64,000 nt of DNA, from assembly GCA_002900995.3 (NCBI GenBank), contig CM035306.1, forward strand, positions 1,426,001 through 1,490,000, given 5' to 3'. The stretch's first letter is position 1. Each line of letters begins with the position of its first letter. Below, in pieces: positions 22,210 through 34,500 of the stretch. Below the pieces are notes generated by a model, which worked only from the letters and a program-made list of their open reading frames with translations, did no database searches and had not been told where the DNA came from. The position numbers and the translations under genes were made by a program. Source of the stretch: Ganoderma boninense (taxonomy: Eukaryota; Basidiomycota; Agaricomycetes; Polyporales; Polyporaceae).

Positions 22210-25200
22210 ATGGCCCCTCCCCACCAGTTCCAGTCCAAGCCCTCCGATGTCGTTCGCCGCAGGCTTTCCAGTGTCGTCTCTGCCAAGAGGCCCAATGTCC
22301 TCGCCTACTCGAGCCTTACGGTGCGCGCGATCCAATCTCTCAATGTCATCGCCGCCCCTTGCTGACGCCTATCCGTCGGCTATCCCGATCCTCTAGCCGA
22401 TGTGGGCGGGTGTAGCCGGCGCAGTGGTCAACAACAACACCGGCTTTGAAATCGCGATCTCTGTCCACGACTCGGTTTACAACACCGACTTTGCCTCCTC
22501 CATCATTCCCTATGATGCTAAGGATCCTGAAGAGCAGGCTGCCGCAATCGAGAAACATACCCTCGATGTCCTGCGCAAGTTCTCCTCCGAGCACATGTGC
22601 AAGTTCCTCGGTGCTGGCGTCACCGTCAGCTTGTTGCGGGAGGTGCGTTCCTTTCAAATCGTCTGCCGCCCTTCGACCACATTCCCCTCTTGAGAAAATT
22701 GTCATATCAGAGGTTCAATCACTGTCCGACCGAGTCCCGAACGGATCGGTTGTGCGGAACGCTAATTGCACCATGTACTTCGACGGCTTCTGCGGAGCGT
22801 AAACCGGAATGGCCCCAGCTAGATTTCATTTTAGGCTTCGCCGAAGCCCTTTGTGTTGTTCCTCTGAACGCGCATGGAACGCGAGAAGCGCGTCAAAGAT
22901 CGTCGCAGACCTGCTATATCTCACGCAGCTCACTTCGGCGAGGATCGTTGGTCGTGGCGCATTGAACGAACGTTTGCGAAGTCGCGCTATTCCGCGCGTA
23001 CCCAATCCCAATTTTGCCTCCGTCCTCACATGAGATGTTTCTAACTGCGTTCATCAGGCACCAAACCTTTGCACGCGCCTTTGGATAGACATGGACATCG
23101 TCCCGATTGTCTTCAACATCAAGCCCTTCCACACCGACTCTCTTACTCGCCCGAACGTGAAGCACCGCATCTCGTCTACGACGGGCTCATATGTGCCGTC
23201 GGGAGCGGAGACGCCTACGGTGTACTATGACCCGAGGCAACTGCCCGCCGGCCAGACGAACCTTTCTGTGGGCGCACAGAACAAGCTCCCGATCCCGCGG
23301 ACGGTCGACGAGCAGGCGGATTCGGCAGCGCGGAAATGTATCATGTATTTCGGTCCTGGCAACAACCCGCGTCTGTCGATTGGGCCTCGCAACCAGGTTG
23401 CGGTCGACGCTGGTGGGAAGATCCACCTGCTTGACGACATCGACGTGTACCGGCAGGCGGTGAGCAAGGGGACGTGGAACTCTGTGATCAAGCTGGCGGA
23501 CGAGCTCCGCGAGAAGAAGATCAAGATAGGCTTCTTTTCGTCTACCCCGCAGGGAGGTGAGTCTTCCTCCCGCCGCGTCTCTTTTGCTCCACTGCGCGTT
23601 CTGTGCCACGCCCGTGTCTTCTCCATTTTCCCCCGCTCCAGTTCCCGCGGGTGCATTCAGGGTCCCAGGCCTTCCCCGGATTGCCTTCTTCATGTGATTA
23701 CCCCGCACTGTCAGCTTCGGCATGCTTCTCAATCTTATCTGTCTCCGGTGACCATATTATCTTTATGTCGGACGGCTTATCTGATCGGTTCCTTGCATTT
23801 TCTGTCTACAGGCGGAGTGGCTTTGGTGCGTCCTTCCCCTTCGTGGCCAATTCGCCGTGTCTAATGATGCGGATCCGATTTTAGATGCGTCACGCGCTCA
23901 TCCGCTTCCTAACTCTCCTCGACGTCGACTGCGCATGGTGAGTCTTGGTCCCGATCCTCCCTTCTACCACCGATTCCCTTCCGCCAAGCAGGGCGGAGCC
24001 TGAACCGGACCCAGTCCCGGGGGCCTGCTCCCCGATTCCCGCCACCGTCCGTGAGAGCAGCGACAGACCAGACTGACCCATCTTCGCAGGTATGTTCCCA
24101 ACCCGTCCCCCAGCGTCTTCCGGACGACCAAGAACAACCACAACATTCTCCAGGGTGTCGCAGACCCCAATCTCCGCCTCACCAAGGAGGCAAAGGAGGG
24201 CTTCGACTCTTGGATTCTCAAGAACGGTCTCCGATGGACTGCCGAGGGTGGCCCTTTGGCTGAGGGTGGCGTCGATATTGCGTTCATCGGTAATGCCCTT
24301 CTCGACCGCTGGTGTCTCATCGAGCCACTCATCCCTGCCTTTCTGTCCCAGATGACCCGCAGATGCCTGGACTTATTCCCCTGATCAAGCGCGTCCGTCC
24401 TGAGCTCCCCATTATCTACCGATCGCACATCGAGATCCGTAGTGACCTCGTTCACGTCGCTGGCTCGCCTCAAGAGGAGGTCTGGAAGTACCTGTGGAAC
24501 AACATCCAGCACGCCGACATGTTCATCTCCCACCCCGTCAACAAGTTCGTGCCCAGTGATGTGCCGGCAGAGAAGCTCGCTCTCCTCGGCGCTGCCACCG
24601 ACTGGCACGACGGTCTCAACAAGCACCTTGACCAATGGGACTCGCAGTACTACATGGGCGAGTTCCGCCAACTCTGCGTCAAGGAGAAGATGGTCGAATT
24701 AGGCTGGCCCGCCCGGGACTACATCGTCCAGATTGCCCGCTTCGATCCCTCGAAGGGTATCCCGAACGTCATCGATTCATATGCGCGCTTCCGCAAGCTC
24801 ATGGCCGAGAAGCAGCCCGACATTGAGCCACCACAGATGCTCATTTGTGGTCACGGCGCGGTCGACGACCCGGATGCGAGCATCATCTACGACCAGACCA
24901 TCCAGCTCATCCACACCCAGTACGCGGACTACGCCAAGGACTTCGTAGTCATGCGCTGCCCTCCAAGCGACCAGCGTAAGTAACGTGCTTGTAACCCATA
25001 ATGTGTTGACTGATGGTTTCGGCGATAGTCCTCAACGCTCTCATGGACAACTCTAAGTTTGCGCTCCAGCTCTCTACCCGTGAGGGCTTCGAAGTCAAGG
25101 TCTCTGAGGCGCTGCACGCCGGCAAGCCCGTCGTCGCCTGCCGCACAGGTGGTATCCCGTTGCAGATCGTGCACGGCAAGAGCGGCTACCTGTGCACACC

Positions 25201-25483
25201 CGGCGACAACGCTGCGGTGGCGCAGCACATGTTCGATCTGTACACGAACGACGAGCTGTACGACACCATGTCCGAGTACGCGCGCACGCACGTCTCGGAC
25301 GAGGTCGGCACGGTTGGCAACGCCGCAGCGTGGATGTACCTTGCGGTCATGTACGTCTCGCGCGGCGTGAAGCTGCAGCCCAAGGGCGCGTGGCTCAACG
25401 ACCTCATGCGCACGGAGTGCGGCGAGCCGTACCAGCCCGAGGAGCCGCAGCTCCCCCGCGCGGGCCTGAACGTCCAGGGCTGA
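22210..25483 (+). CDS. Trehalose phosphorylase (retaining, GT4 family)
   Basis: Reversible phosphorolysis of trehalose to glucose 1-phosphate and glucose in the cytosol; in basidiomycetes it supplies and stores trehalose. Eight exons join in frame: 22210-22320, 22397-22642, 23058-23556, 23812-23825, 23885-23937, 24090-24289, 24352-24975 and 25029-25483, giving 733 aa, the usual length for Grifola/Pleurotus-type TreP. Landmarks: VNNNTGFEIAISVHDS, APNLCTRLWIDMDIVP, FFSSTPQGGGVALMRHALIRF, VDIAFIDDPQMPGLIP, IIYRSHIEIRSDL, and the GT4 donor-site motif EGFEVKVSEALHAGKP, in which two Glu are spaced E-x7-E. Two oddities are a 14-nt exon 4 and a 415-bp second intron among introns of 52-255 bp. TATA box at 22144. 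Confidence 0.95.
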
Positions 25484-26231
25484 GCGACAGCCCCGTCCTA
25501 TATATACCCCGCACCTTCCCGCCCCTTCCCCCGCTCAGTTGCTTGCTGATAAAAGAATTACGAATACCACGGTAGAATCGGACTCGGACGTTTTTGGATT
25601 GCGAAATGGAGATCTGCATTGAATGACTTGTACTAAAGATTTTTTTCGCTGCTCATATGCTTGAAGTACGTTCCTCCGTTGAATGCTCCCATGTACATGT
25701 ACATATACACTTGCTGTCGTTGATGTGCTAGAAAACCTGTAGAAATAGAAGACATAGGCGCAATATTCTGCGTGCCGAGTGTATGAAGGAACAGCGCAAC
25801 GTTCGGTTCTGACGCGCACCTGATTCAAGGGAGGTGAGAATATCCTCGGGGTCCTCGGATAACGTTATGTCCGCAAATAGCTACATAGACGCCCATTTAG
25901 AAAGGGCGCTTATGCATTGACAAGCGCCTGTATTGTCGCGCGGAAAACCCCGTGATCGTGATCTGGACGCGCCAAGGACGGCGCCAGAGAAAGTGGCTTT
26001 GTGTGAGCTGTAACCACCTCCAGCGGCCCCTCGGTTGCTTATTTCACTCGTTGTTCTCATGCTGCGATTGTCTTCTTTGTGTCCATCCTAGGGACCTCTG
26101 TCTTCCTCCTGGTCTTCTACCCCTCGCACACGCCTCTCAACCTCCGATCTCACCGCCCTCTCCGCCACCTGCCATACCTCAAGCCTTTTCATTGATAGAT
26201 ACACACCACAGCAGCAAGAATACCCTTCACG
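25484..26231. other. Intergenic, 3' of trehalose phosphorylase
   Basis: Probably the 3' UTR of the trehalose phosphorylase gene followed by the promoter of the next gene, with a CT-rich leader near 26090-26210. I see no gene or repeat. Confidence 0.5.
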
Positions 26232-27132
26232 ATGGACATGGACATGGCCCCGACGCCCACGCCGTATCGTACACGGTCTTCAAAACGCGCCCGGTCCCCC
26301 TCTTCTCCTACGCAATACGATCGGCCCTCTGTGCGTACACCATTTATCAGCCTGTGATCTTCACGAATGCAGTTCTTGACACTGGTTTGTCTTTTCGTTC
26401 AACTTTTTTTACTCCAGAAACGTTTTTCGAGCTCGCACGACACCAGTGTCCCCATTCCGCTCCCACCCTTTCACCCGGCAGCGATGCGTCTCCGAGGTGG
26501 CCCCGACGATTGGGTCTCTCAAACGCAGGACCTGCGTCTTGAAAGCCCGTCTCTGGAACAAAGCCGCTTCGGCACCCCTGTAGAGTCCCTCGGAGATGGG
26601 CATGTAGACGAGGTCATGGTCGATGAGCCAATGGTACGCGCCGTTTCGCTCAGCACTTTCCCTTGTACCCTGCTTCATCCATGTCGTTTCTCGGCACCCT
26701 CAGTCCGAAAGCGACGCCACTGTGCCCGTCTCTCCTCCAAGACCAAACCTCATGCTGCCCGATCCGCCTCAGTCCCAGTATCTCCGCCCTCCAGACGCCA
26801 CCGTCCTCTACCCGCACGGCGAGGCCGCGCAGCAGTTCCAGAACCCAAACCAACTGCAAATACCCTCCATACACGTCCACGCCGCCACTCCGTCCCCAGT
26901 GCAGCTCTTCCCGCCCGACTCGGTCTCCGTCAACGGGGGAGACTGCCCTCCTCCTCCTCCCGGGCCGCCACCCTCCCACGGCCTTCCGTGCGCAGCGCCT
27001 GCTATGTTTGTCCCGCCTCCCGGGGAGCCTCGGGATACAACCCAGGCAGCACTGGCAGGGCCTTTGTCTGTGAGGAAGCAACGGTTCACCATGGGGCTCG
27101 TGCGGATTGCGAGCTGTGTCGGATGCGGGTGA
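26232..27132 (+). CDS. Proline-rich hypothetical protein with C-terminal Cys motif
   Basis: No known domain. The best model is four exons: 26232-26330, 26372-26383 (12 nt), 26384-plus intron to 26417, then the third coding exon to 26633, and 26704-27132. The protein starts MDMDMAPTPTPYRTRSSKR, continues through KRFSSSHDTSVPIPLPPFHP and MRLRGGPDDWVSQTQDLRL, and then a long Pro-rich segment. In the model frame it ends KQRFTMGLVRIASCVGCG. One base shifted, the same DNA reads MG-A-RADCELCRMRVKGHYMHFD and stops at 27158. That ending, with CxxC and a GHY.HF tail, looks more like a conserved motif than the in-frame ending, so a 1-bp loss near 27092-27096 (GGGGCTCG) is suspected. It is likely a regulatory or structural protein; function unknown. 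Confidence 0.55.
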
Positions 27133-27158
27133 AGGGCCACTATATGCACTTCGACTGA

Positions 27159-27841
27159 ATGCTGCTCGCCACGGTCTGGAATGCTGCATGAACATGGAAT
27201 ATTTGTCGCGCTCGTGCTCAAGCCCAAGTCTCAACGTTCAACGCTCAACGCTTGCGTGTTTGCATATCATATCTACAATATCTGTGCTATCTACCTACCT
27301 GTAGAGAGGCCGCGGACTCGTCCGATCGCGCTGATCCACCGGGCTCCCATCGTTTATATCCTAGGCCTGTTTAGTTTCCTCGTATCGTACTTGCTTTTTT
27401 GTAGTGCATGTGTTTGTCCTTATGTCGGTGTGTTGTTTCTCTATCGTCTAGATTCGTGACGCTGACTCTCCAGTCTAACCCAGGGATATGATATGCGTCG
27501 CTTTCACTGTGCTTATTGTTCCAATGTGCCTGCGCGGCGCAGGGGTTGGAAGCTACCAGCATCTTCCGGTCTAACGCTTCGCGAGAGACCTCACAGTTGA
27601 ATTTGTATGCATCCATGCCACGCCAGCGGGTGTCACTTCAAACAATCCCGACCTCGGATGTACGCTCAACTGCGTTCGAAATGAGCCCACTGACACATCT
27701 CATGTATTATAGCCCAAGACGTGTGGCTGACCCGTCCTCATCTCTTCACTTCATACCACACCCTACGTGCTGAATACTGCCCAACAATTTTCTAATTCAC
27801 TGCTGAGCAGTTGATCTCCTTTCCCACATTTACTTGCTAAA
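27159..27841. other. Intergenic, including leader of copy C
   Basis: No gene is supported. From about 27740 the sequence matches the 5' flank of the other acidic-family genes (CACTGCTGAGCAGTTGATC near 27800, ACTTGCTAAAATG at the start codon). Confidence 0.55.
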
Positions 27842-28984
27842 ATGCCTTTCTACCCCTTCTCCACTGCTATCAAGTCCACCGTCATCGGCGGGTCCTGGTC
27901 GACCCCCTATGGCACCCGCTTCTTCGTCCGCTGGGGGAACGTGAGCCTCAAGGTACCCATCGCCGCGCTCCGCGAAGAATATGAAGCTTGGGAGAAGATT
28001 AGATGCGAGCGTCACCGTGAGCCAGCTCAGTTGTCTCCGAACCCGGGGTAGAGCATTGACCTCTCTTATGCGCATGTAGCGGAACCCGAACCCGAGCCCG
28101 AGCCTCCGAAACCCTCTGCTCTCCCATCCTTCCCCTCTGGTCCATTGGATTGGGCTGACGATGTTGAACAGAATTTTTTTTCTAGCACTAGCAGCAGCGA
28201 CACGAACTCCAACGACCATTCAACTAATAACACGCCTCTGGACCTCACTCCTCTTCTATCCGAGTCCTTTCCCTCTGATCATTTCGACTGGGCTGACGAT
28301 GTCGAGCAGGAATATTTTTCTAGCCCTAGCAGCAGCTACTCCGACGACGGCTCGACCACGGACACGACCGACATCAAAACCGACACCGACTTCATGGACT
28401 CTCCAATCGTCGACCAAGTCGTCGCCGACTGGATCGGCGCAGTGGGTGCTGGCACCACCCTCTGCACGATTCGGGAGGTGTACGAGGAGGAAGACGTGCC
28501 GTGGGAAGACGAGGCCGACGACTTTGACTGGATCGACCTCTCCGACTCCGACTCGACCGACCCCGACACGACTATTATGCCCGACAACGACACAACAATT
28601 CTGGCCGACGGCGACAAGACGATCCTGGCCGACTTGGACTGGACTTCGCTGGACGACTTCAACTCGGCTCCCTCGACCCCCCCGGCCGACATCGCAACGC
28701 CCTTTTACCGCATCCTCAACATCGATACGGCCGGCCCCGACTTCTCCCTCCACATGATGATCGAATGCGACGCCGCCTCCGACAGCAACATCGACACCGA
28801 CTCGACCGACCCTGCTGCGACCGCCAAGGAGTTCTCGGACACGATGCAACTCCTCTCGGCAGCCGGCCTCTTCAACCTCGACACCTACGCGACCGTCTTC
28901 GACACCGCGGCACGGGCGTGTGCGGCCGGGCCTCCCTTCTGGCTTGTTGATCCTCTTGGCGAGCGCGAGGTCGTTCTGGCTTGA
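27842..28984 (+). CDS. Acidic 'DWADDVEQ' family protein, copy C (most complete copy)
   Basis: This copy keeps every family feature. Exons 27842-28016 and 28080-28984 splice in frame (GTGAG..GTAG, phase 1) to give 359 aa. Exon 1: MPFYPFSTAIKSTVIGGSW, TPYGTRFFVRWGNVSLKV, AALREEYEAWEKIRCERH. Exon 2: (PE)n-rich start, LDWADDVEQNFF and FDWADDVEQEYF blocks with Ser/Asp runs, SPIVDQVVADWIGAVGAGT, YEEEDVPWEDEADDFDWIDL, PDNDTTILADGDKTILADLD, the more ordered YRILNIDTAGPDFSLHM, and the C-terminus TAKEFSDTMQLLSAAGLFN ... WLVDPLGEREVVLA. No signal peptide or membrane helix is seen; the predicted pI is very low. It probably acts inside the cell; function unknown. The one-intron structure and the two-part domain layout (basic exon 1, acidic exon 2) are shared by all intact copies. 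Confidence 0.75.
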
Positions 28985-31519
28985 GCTTGGTACTGGGGCT
29001 TGACTTGGAATCTCGGCTCTCGGCTCGGGCATTCGGGAGGACGCCGTTGGGACTCGGGGAAGCCTGGAGGGGCGGGCGGTGGGATGGCGACCTGCCGTCC
29101 GTGCCTCCAGTCTTCCTCGTTTGTGAGATAACTTTTGGATCTGTTCCGTGGTTCGTTCGCGGGCTTGGAATGAGGGAAGCGCCTTAAGATTTGAGATTCA
29201 GGGACTCGGGATTTAGGACTCGGCGAGGGCTGGGGGTGTGGGCGGCGGGGTGGCGACCCACCGTCCGCGCCGCCAGCCCTCCTTCCTCTACGATGTTCTG
29301 GATTTGCCTTCTGAGTTACCTTTTCAGTTGAAGATCTGGGACTTGGGGAAGCTTGGAGAGACGGGCGGTGGAATGGCGACCTGTTGTCCGTTTCCGCAGT
29401 CTTCCTCCCCCGACGGCTTTCCTTATGGATGTTTGGGATTCGTTCGGATTCGCGGGCTCGAACGTAACGGCGGGGCTCAATATTTGGGACGTTTGATGGG
29501 CTTTCGGGACTCCGCTGGCTGGGGTGGGGCCACGGGCGGTGGGATGGCTAACCACCGATCGCGTCTCCAGTCCTCCCATTTTCTCAATATTTGAGCGTGA
29601 ATGCGATCTTGAGTCAGAGAACGCCAGGACATCGCTAGGTCATGGTTGCATTCGTTCCGGATTAGGCACTCGATGAGGAGAGCTGGGTTACGGAGTGGTT
29701 TTGGATGGGACGAGGGCGTCAGTTAGGGAGAGCTGAGACGTTGAAGCTTGAACGCTCGGAGACACGTCAAGCAATCGTTTTAGCAACAGCCCATGCATCC
29801 GAGTCTGCTGCCGCCGTCTCCAGGTCCGCACCTGTTTGCCAACACAGTTGCAGGTGTTTAACCAGTATGCATTGGCTGTCTGATTTCTCTACATAACCAT
29901 GAAACAGCCTCCGGCGACCATGTCCCCACGAAATCGGCCGCGGAGGCCCACAACACGGCCCCTCAGGCCTCACCTTGCAATACCGTCGCAGTCTGCCAGT
30001 GGGGTAAAATGCGCCCTTACCCCCCCCCCCCAGGTGCTCCTTCAGAGTCTTGGTTCGACTTTGATCTTGGCTTGACAGTAGAAGTCGTCATTCACCAACA
30101 AGAACGGTAACCTCGTGAATGAGATACCGCAGTCTTCGCGGTGGCCCAATGCGACTTCTCTCTTCGACCACCTCCGACGTTGTAAAGCCTCGTCACGTAG
30201 GTCTGCAAGATGTCGACGGGGGCCATAGCCCTCCATATGATTGGAATCAAAATAAGATGTCCCCTTGCTCAGAGCCATGTGGCGCATTGGTTACGTCCCC
30301 AGGGCTCCTTCCTGTAAGAAGGTTTGAGTTCAAATTCGAACACACACCGTTCATTTTGATGGGCTGGTTCGCATACCAGCTATGAGAACATGCTGCGCCC
30401 AACCTGGTTCCCCGTACTGACACTGGAGTCACGGCGGGTTCTGGATGATGGATCCAGTGACATAAGTACCTGCCGACGTGTGTCACGTGCACGAGGTGGC
30501 TGTGACCACATACTATAAGTAGGATGGACAAGCCCAAGAAAGCTTAACTTAGTCTGCACGTCGTGAAGCGTATCCAAGGGCAGTCTCGGCACAAGACCGT
30601 CCGTGTATCCAAGGTCCGTTCAAGTCTGAGCCTTCACTGACTGCAAGTCCTTTTGAATACAGATGCGGAGACTCAGGTCCTTGTATACTGAGCGACAACG
30701 GTCCCTGACCTGATTCAATGATTACGTACCCCCAGCCTCGAGCCTGGGACGACCGACAACCGTTGTACTTGTGCGCTGGCGCACTGTGGTGCAAAATCAG
30801 GGCTTTCCTACACTCTTCTGAGCACAAAGCCTGGGCTAATAGTCACTGCCACGTGTCTAGATGGTCCGACACGGAGCTTCTCTGGAAGTTGTCTGGAAGT
30901 GGTCCTTCCTTGCCCTGAGTACGTACAGCTCCCACGTACTGTCATCTGTGTGTCTTGGTCTCAGAATCATAAGCACCAGACTCGCAATTAGCGCGCTTTG
31001 ACGACTCGGAGGACATGGAACAATGGCATAGGAGGTGACCTTCAAGGCAACTAGGGTCTCTTGAATTAGGACAGTTTAACGCTTCAGCTTGCTGTTCGCT
31101 TGAGGTGTGCTACGCGAGAAAGGTCTACGTTTTACATATATTGATTGACAAGCTCGTTGTGATAGGTATAATTATTATTGATCAATATCGATGTCTCCAC
31201 GGGAATCATCATTTAACGACAATGGCCACCGTCTGGCCTTACCGAGGAACAAGGCAAGTCGGATTGAGTATGACAGTGACACTGACGACGGCTGTTGATG
31301 GGGGAAGGCTTCAGACCGTGAGGTCGTTCCTTGACGGCCTGGGAACAAGCTTTCACGTGTTGCCAGCAATTCTCATGAGCCTCGAGTGCGCCCGCGCAAT
31401 GATTCGCATAGCCTCAAAGCCTGTCGAGGTGCTGTCGGGACTACGCTTTGACCTTTAACTCTCCGTCTGCATCCTCGACTATCTTCTCAAAAAAAAGGCT
31501 TTCAATCTTTCCCCTCAAA
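28985..31519. other. Intergenic: hairpin array, duplicated tail, then unique sequence
   Basis: 29056-29579 is the hairpin array listed separately, and 29600-30425 is the tail shared with the left arm. 30425-31519 is unique, shows no coding signal, and serves as promoter of FunK1-1. A short A-tract lies near 31490-31497, just before that gene. Confidence 0.5.
29056..29579 (+). repeat. Four hairpin-forming repeat units 3' of copy C
   Basis: Units begin at about 29056 (to 29118), 29222 (to 29284), 29343 and 29512. The first pairs as a left arm starting GGGGAAGCCTGG with a right arm ending CCAGTCTTCCTC across the 7-nt loop ATGGCGA. Only one strand (gene-sense) gives G-U wobbles at the imperfect positions. 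Confidence 0.75.
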
Positions 31520-34500
31520 ATGTCCAACATGCCGGTATGTCATCCCGAGAGACCATGTACAGTTTTATCGATATCAAGCTAATCGGCCACATTAACAGGA
31601 CATTTCTGAATCTCAACAGTCGTATACTTCCGCTTCTCAAGCCTCAAATGCGAGCGATGGCCCCTTGACTCTCAAAGCAACCGACACGGGAGCAGGGGTG
31701 CTGAACACCCCACTGGTCGCTCTCACTATCACGGAGACCAGCGGCCAGACTTACGGGATAGCGGAGAAGGACACCGAGCGATACAAGCGACTGCGAGAGG
31801 AGTCATTGCGGTGGCTGGTGGGCACTATGCCTGTTCCCGCATTTCTCAACGCATTCCTCGGAGGCGATCGAATAGACCTGCGCGAAATGCCGAGAGGACA
31901 CGACATGTTCAAGAAATACCTGGTGGATGGGAAGAGGTGGCCGCAGAACGAGAAGGACATCCAGAGTGTCATTGTAAGTTTATTTGCGATGCCGATGTTT
32001 TGGGCCCTCCCCCACCCGCTGGATTATACTTTCAGATCAGCGCCATGCATGATGCCGTTCGCCGCAAGGATGGCACGCAGACGACGCGCTGCCCTGGCTT
32101 CACGTTCTGCGATACCTCCGGGTATAAGGACGAGCTCAATCCCGGCGGAAGTTTTGGCGCAGTGAAGCCAGACATATGTCTGTACGCTGATGACCATCTT
32201 CCCAAGATCAAGAATGGCATCAAGAAGCCCGAAGACAAGTACAGCGACATGGGCTTCTCCGCCTTACATTTCGAGGTGAAGACAGCGCCAGGCGCCGACT
32301 TCTTTCGGGACCTGACTCCCGAGACGGAGCACAAGGGGACTCGCAAGGACTTCAATTGGATTGTGAATCGCGGAGATGAGAATGTCTCTGTGACGCAGTA
32401 CAATAACGCTCGTCGTAATCTGGGGCAGACTGTTGCATATGCAGTAGAGGGCTGCAAACGGCAACACAGGCGCCATTACTTCTCCGTTTCGGTCTCCGGT
32501 AAACTGGTTCGTTTTATCCGGTGGGACCGAGCGGGTGCAGTGGTGACGGAGGCGTTCAGTGTGCTGGACCGTCCCGACTTGTTCTGCGAGTTCTTCTGGC
32601 GGTTCGCTCACATCACGGACGCGGAGCGTGGATACGATCTCACAGTCGAGCCAGCGACTGAAGAGCAGGAGGAGATCTTCCGAGAGGCGATACAGCGCCA
32701 CGTCATCGCCCAACTGGAAGGGGACACGGACACTTCGGATTCAGCAGTCCAGACGGCATTGGAGGAGCACTACCAACGCAACGCTGTGACTGTCATCCAT
32801 TTACCCCATTCCCCACATTTTTACGACCCTGACCTCAAGGGGCACCATTTGCTTGTGTCTCGTCCTGTTGCAGTTCCTCTATCTGTAGCGGGCCGAAGCA
32901 CTCGTACGTACTGGGCGGTGGACTCGCGGACTGGTAAAGTAGTGCTCCTCAAGGATACGTGGCGCTACGATACCATCCGTGTGAACCCTGATTCAGGAGA
33001 ACAGAGGGTCGAGAGAGAGGGCGACATATTGGAGACGATGAAAGATTCGGTGGCGAATATCCCGAAGGTTGTCTACCAGGAAGATGTTCCCGACTTCATC
33101 ATTGACGCGGCCTCAGTTATTGAGTACGATAGAGGTGATGTCTTGTTCTGCTATTTCGAAGCAAGTTGTATGTCATTGACCAAATGAAAAGACAACGCAC
33201 AGACGACTCAGACGCAAGATTACGTGAACGCAGATTGGGCCTGTGGGGCTGCTCATCGCGCACACGTTATCGTGAAGCGGATCCATTATCGTCTAGTGCT
33301 TGACGTAGCCGGATACACTCTGCTGCGCTTGCGGGGCACTTCCGAACTTCTCCATGGCGCACGCGACGCGTTACGAGGTGTGTGCCACTCGTCGTACTCT
33401 ATACGGTGATGACTCACGCTCTCTATACGAAGCATTGCAAGATGCATTCTACAAAGAGAGGCGCTTCCATAGAGACATCACGCCCGGCCATATCATCCTC
33501 TACAAGGTGCCCGGAACGCTTGACAGAAAGGGCTACCTGGTGGACTGGGACCTCTCCCGCGTAGTAGGAGATGAAGGATATCTTCAGGAATTTCAAGTCT
33601 CGGTAAGATGCGAGAATTATAATATTCCAGCTCTTACTCATTGGTGCGATGTTCCAGAGCACATGGCAATTCTTGTCCATTAGTGCTTGTAAGCACAATT
33701 GGGCAGGCGGACAGCTCAGGAGACACACAATACAAGACGATCTGGAGTCTATGCTCTATGTCGTCTTATATTGTGCAGTCATGTATCTCCCATACAAGGC
33801 GACACCCAAGAGGGTCAGGGAGTTACTCAAAGAAATGTTCGATGCATACGCTCTTTCAGAGGATGGATACCCATCTGGTGGTCACGGGAAGAGTCGGAAC
33901 ATGACCGACAGGGCCTTCACGTTCTGGTTTAAATGGAAGTCCCGGCCGTTCAAAAAATGGCTAAACACCATTATGGACATCCACCAGCTGGATACAAACT
34001 GGAACCTCGAAGCTGTCGGCGATTGGTGGGATGAGTTTCTGGCTCAGTATGGGGCCGCCCTTCCACTCAATGACCGTCGGAATAACATCATTTCGGCCGG
34101 GAAGAAGATTGCACGCTTGGACTGGGAAACCCCACAGCACGTGAAGGGCACACCCCAACAGAGCACACGGACAAGCCCTCTGTTTTTGCCACCGGAGTTG
34201 AACCCTGCCCGCAAGCGCGATGCGGAGGCGGCCAACCTGACCGACCCTGGCGAAGACGACGAGGCAGCCCCCCCAGAGAAGCAGAGGCGAACGTTGGCGG
34301 ACGAGATTTGGAGTTCTGACTCGGATCGTTATGGGCTGGCATGGGAGCTGCAGCCATGGAGAGATGGCCCCCCTATATACTCCGCCACGACGTCTACATC
34401 GACGACTCCGATAGGATGCAACGAGGAGTCTTTCGACGCCGGTGGAACAGACGACGAACGCACACCCCACCACACGTATGGGCATTTCTTGACCCCAGAT

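Larger units (their letters stand above)
27740..30425. repeat. Inverted segmental duplicate (right arm) of 7622-10360
   Basis: This is the plus-strand partner of the left arm: leader, acidic gene copy C, four hairpin units, then a non-coding tail ending near 30425. A 12-C tract at 30020-30031 corresponds to a 9-G tract at 8030-8038 in the left arm. Confidence 0.75.

Noticed and set aside
30020..30031. Run of 12 C's
   Set aside because: Homopolymer slippage within the duplicated tail (9 G's at 8030-8038); no motif.
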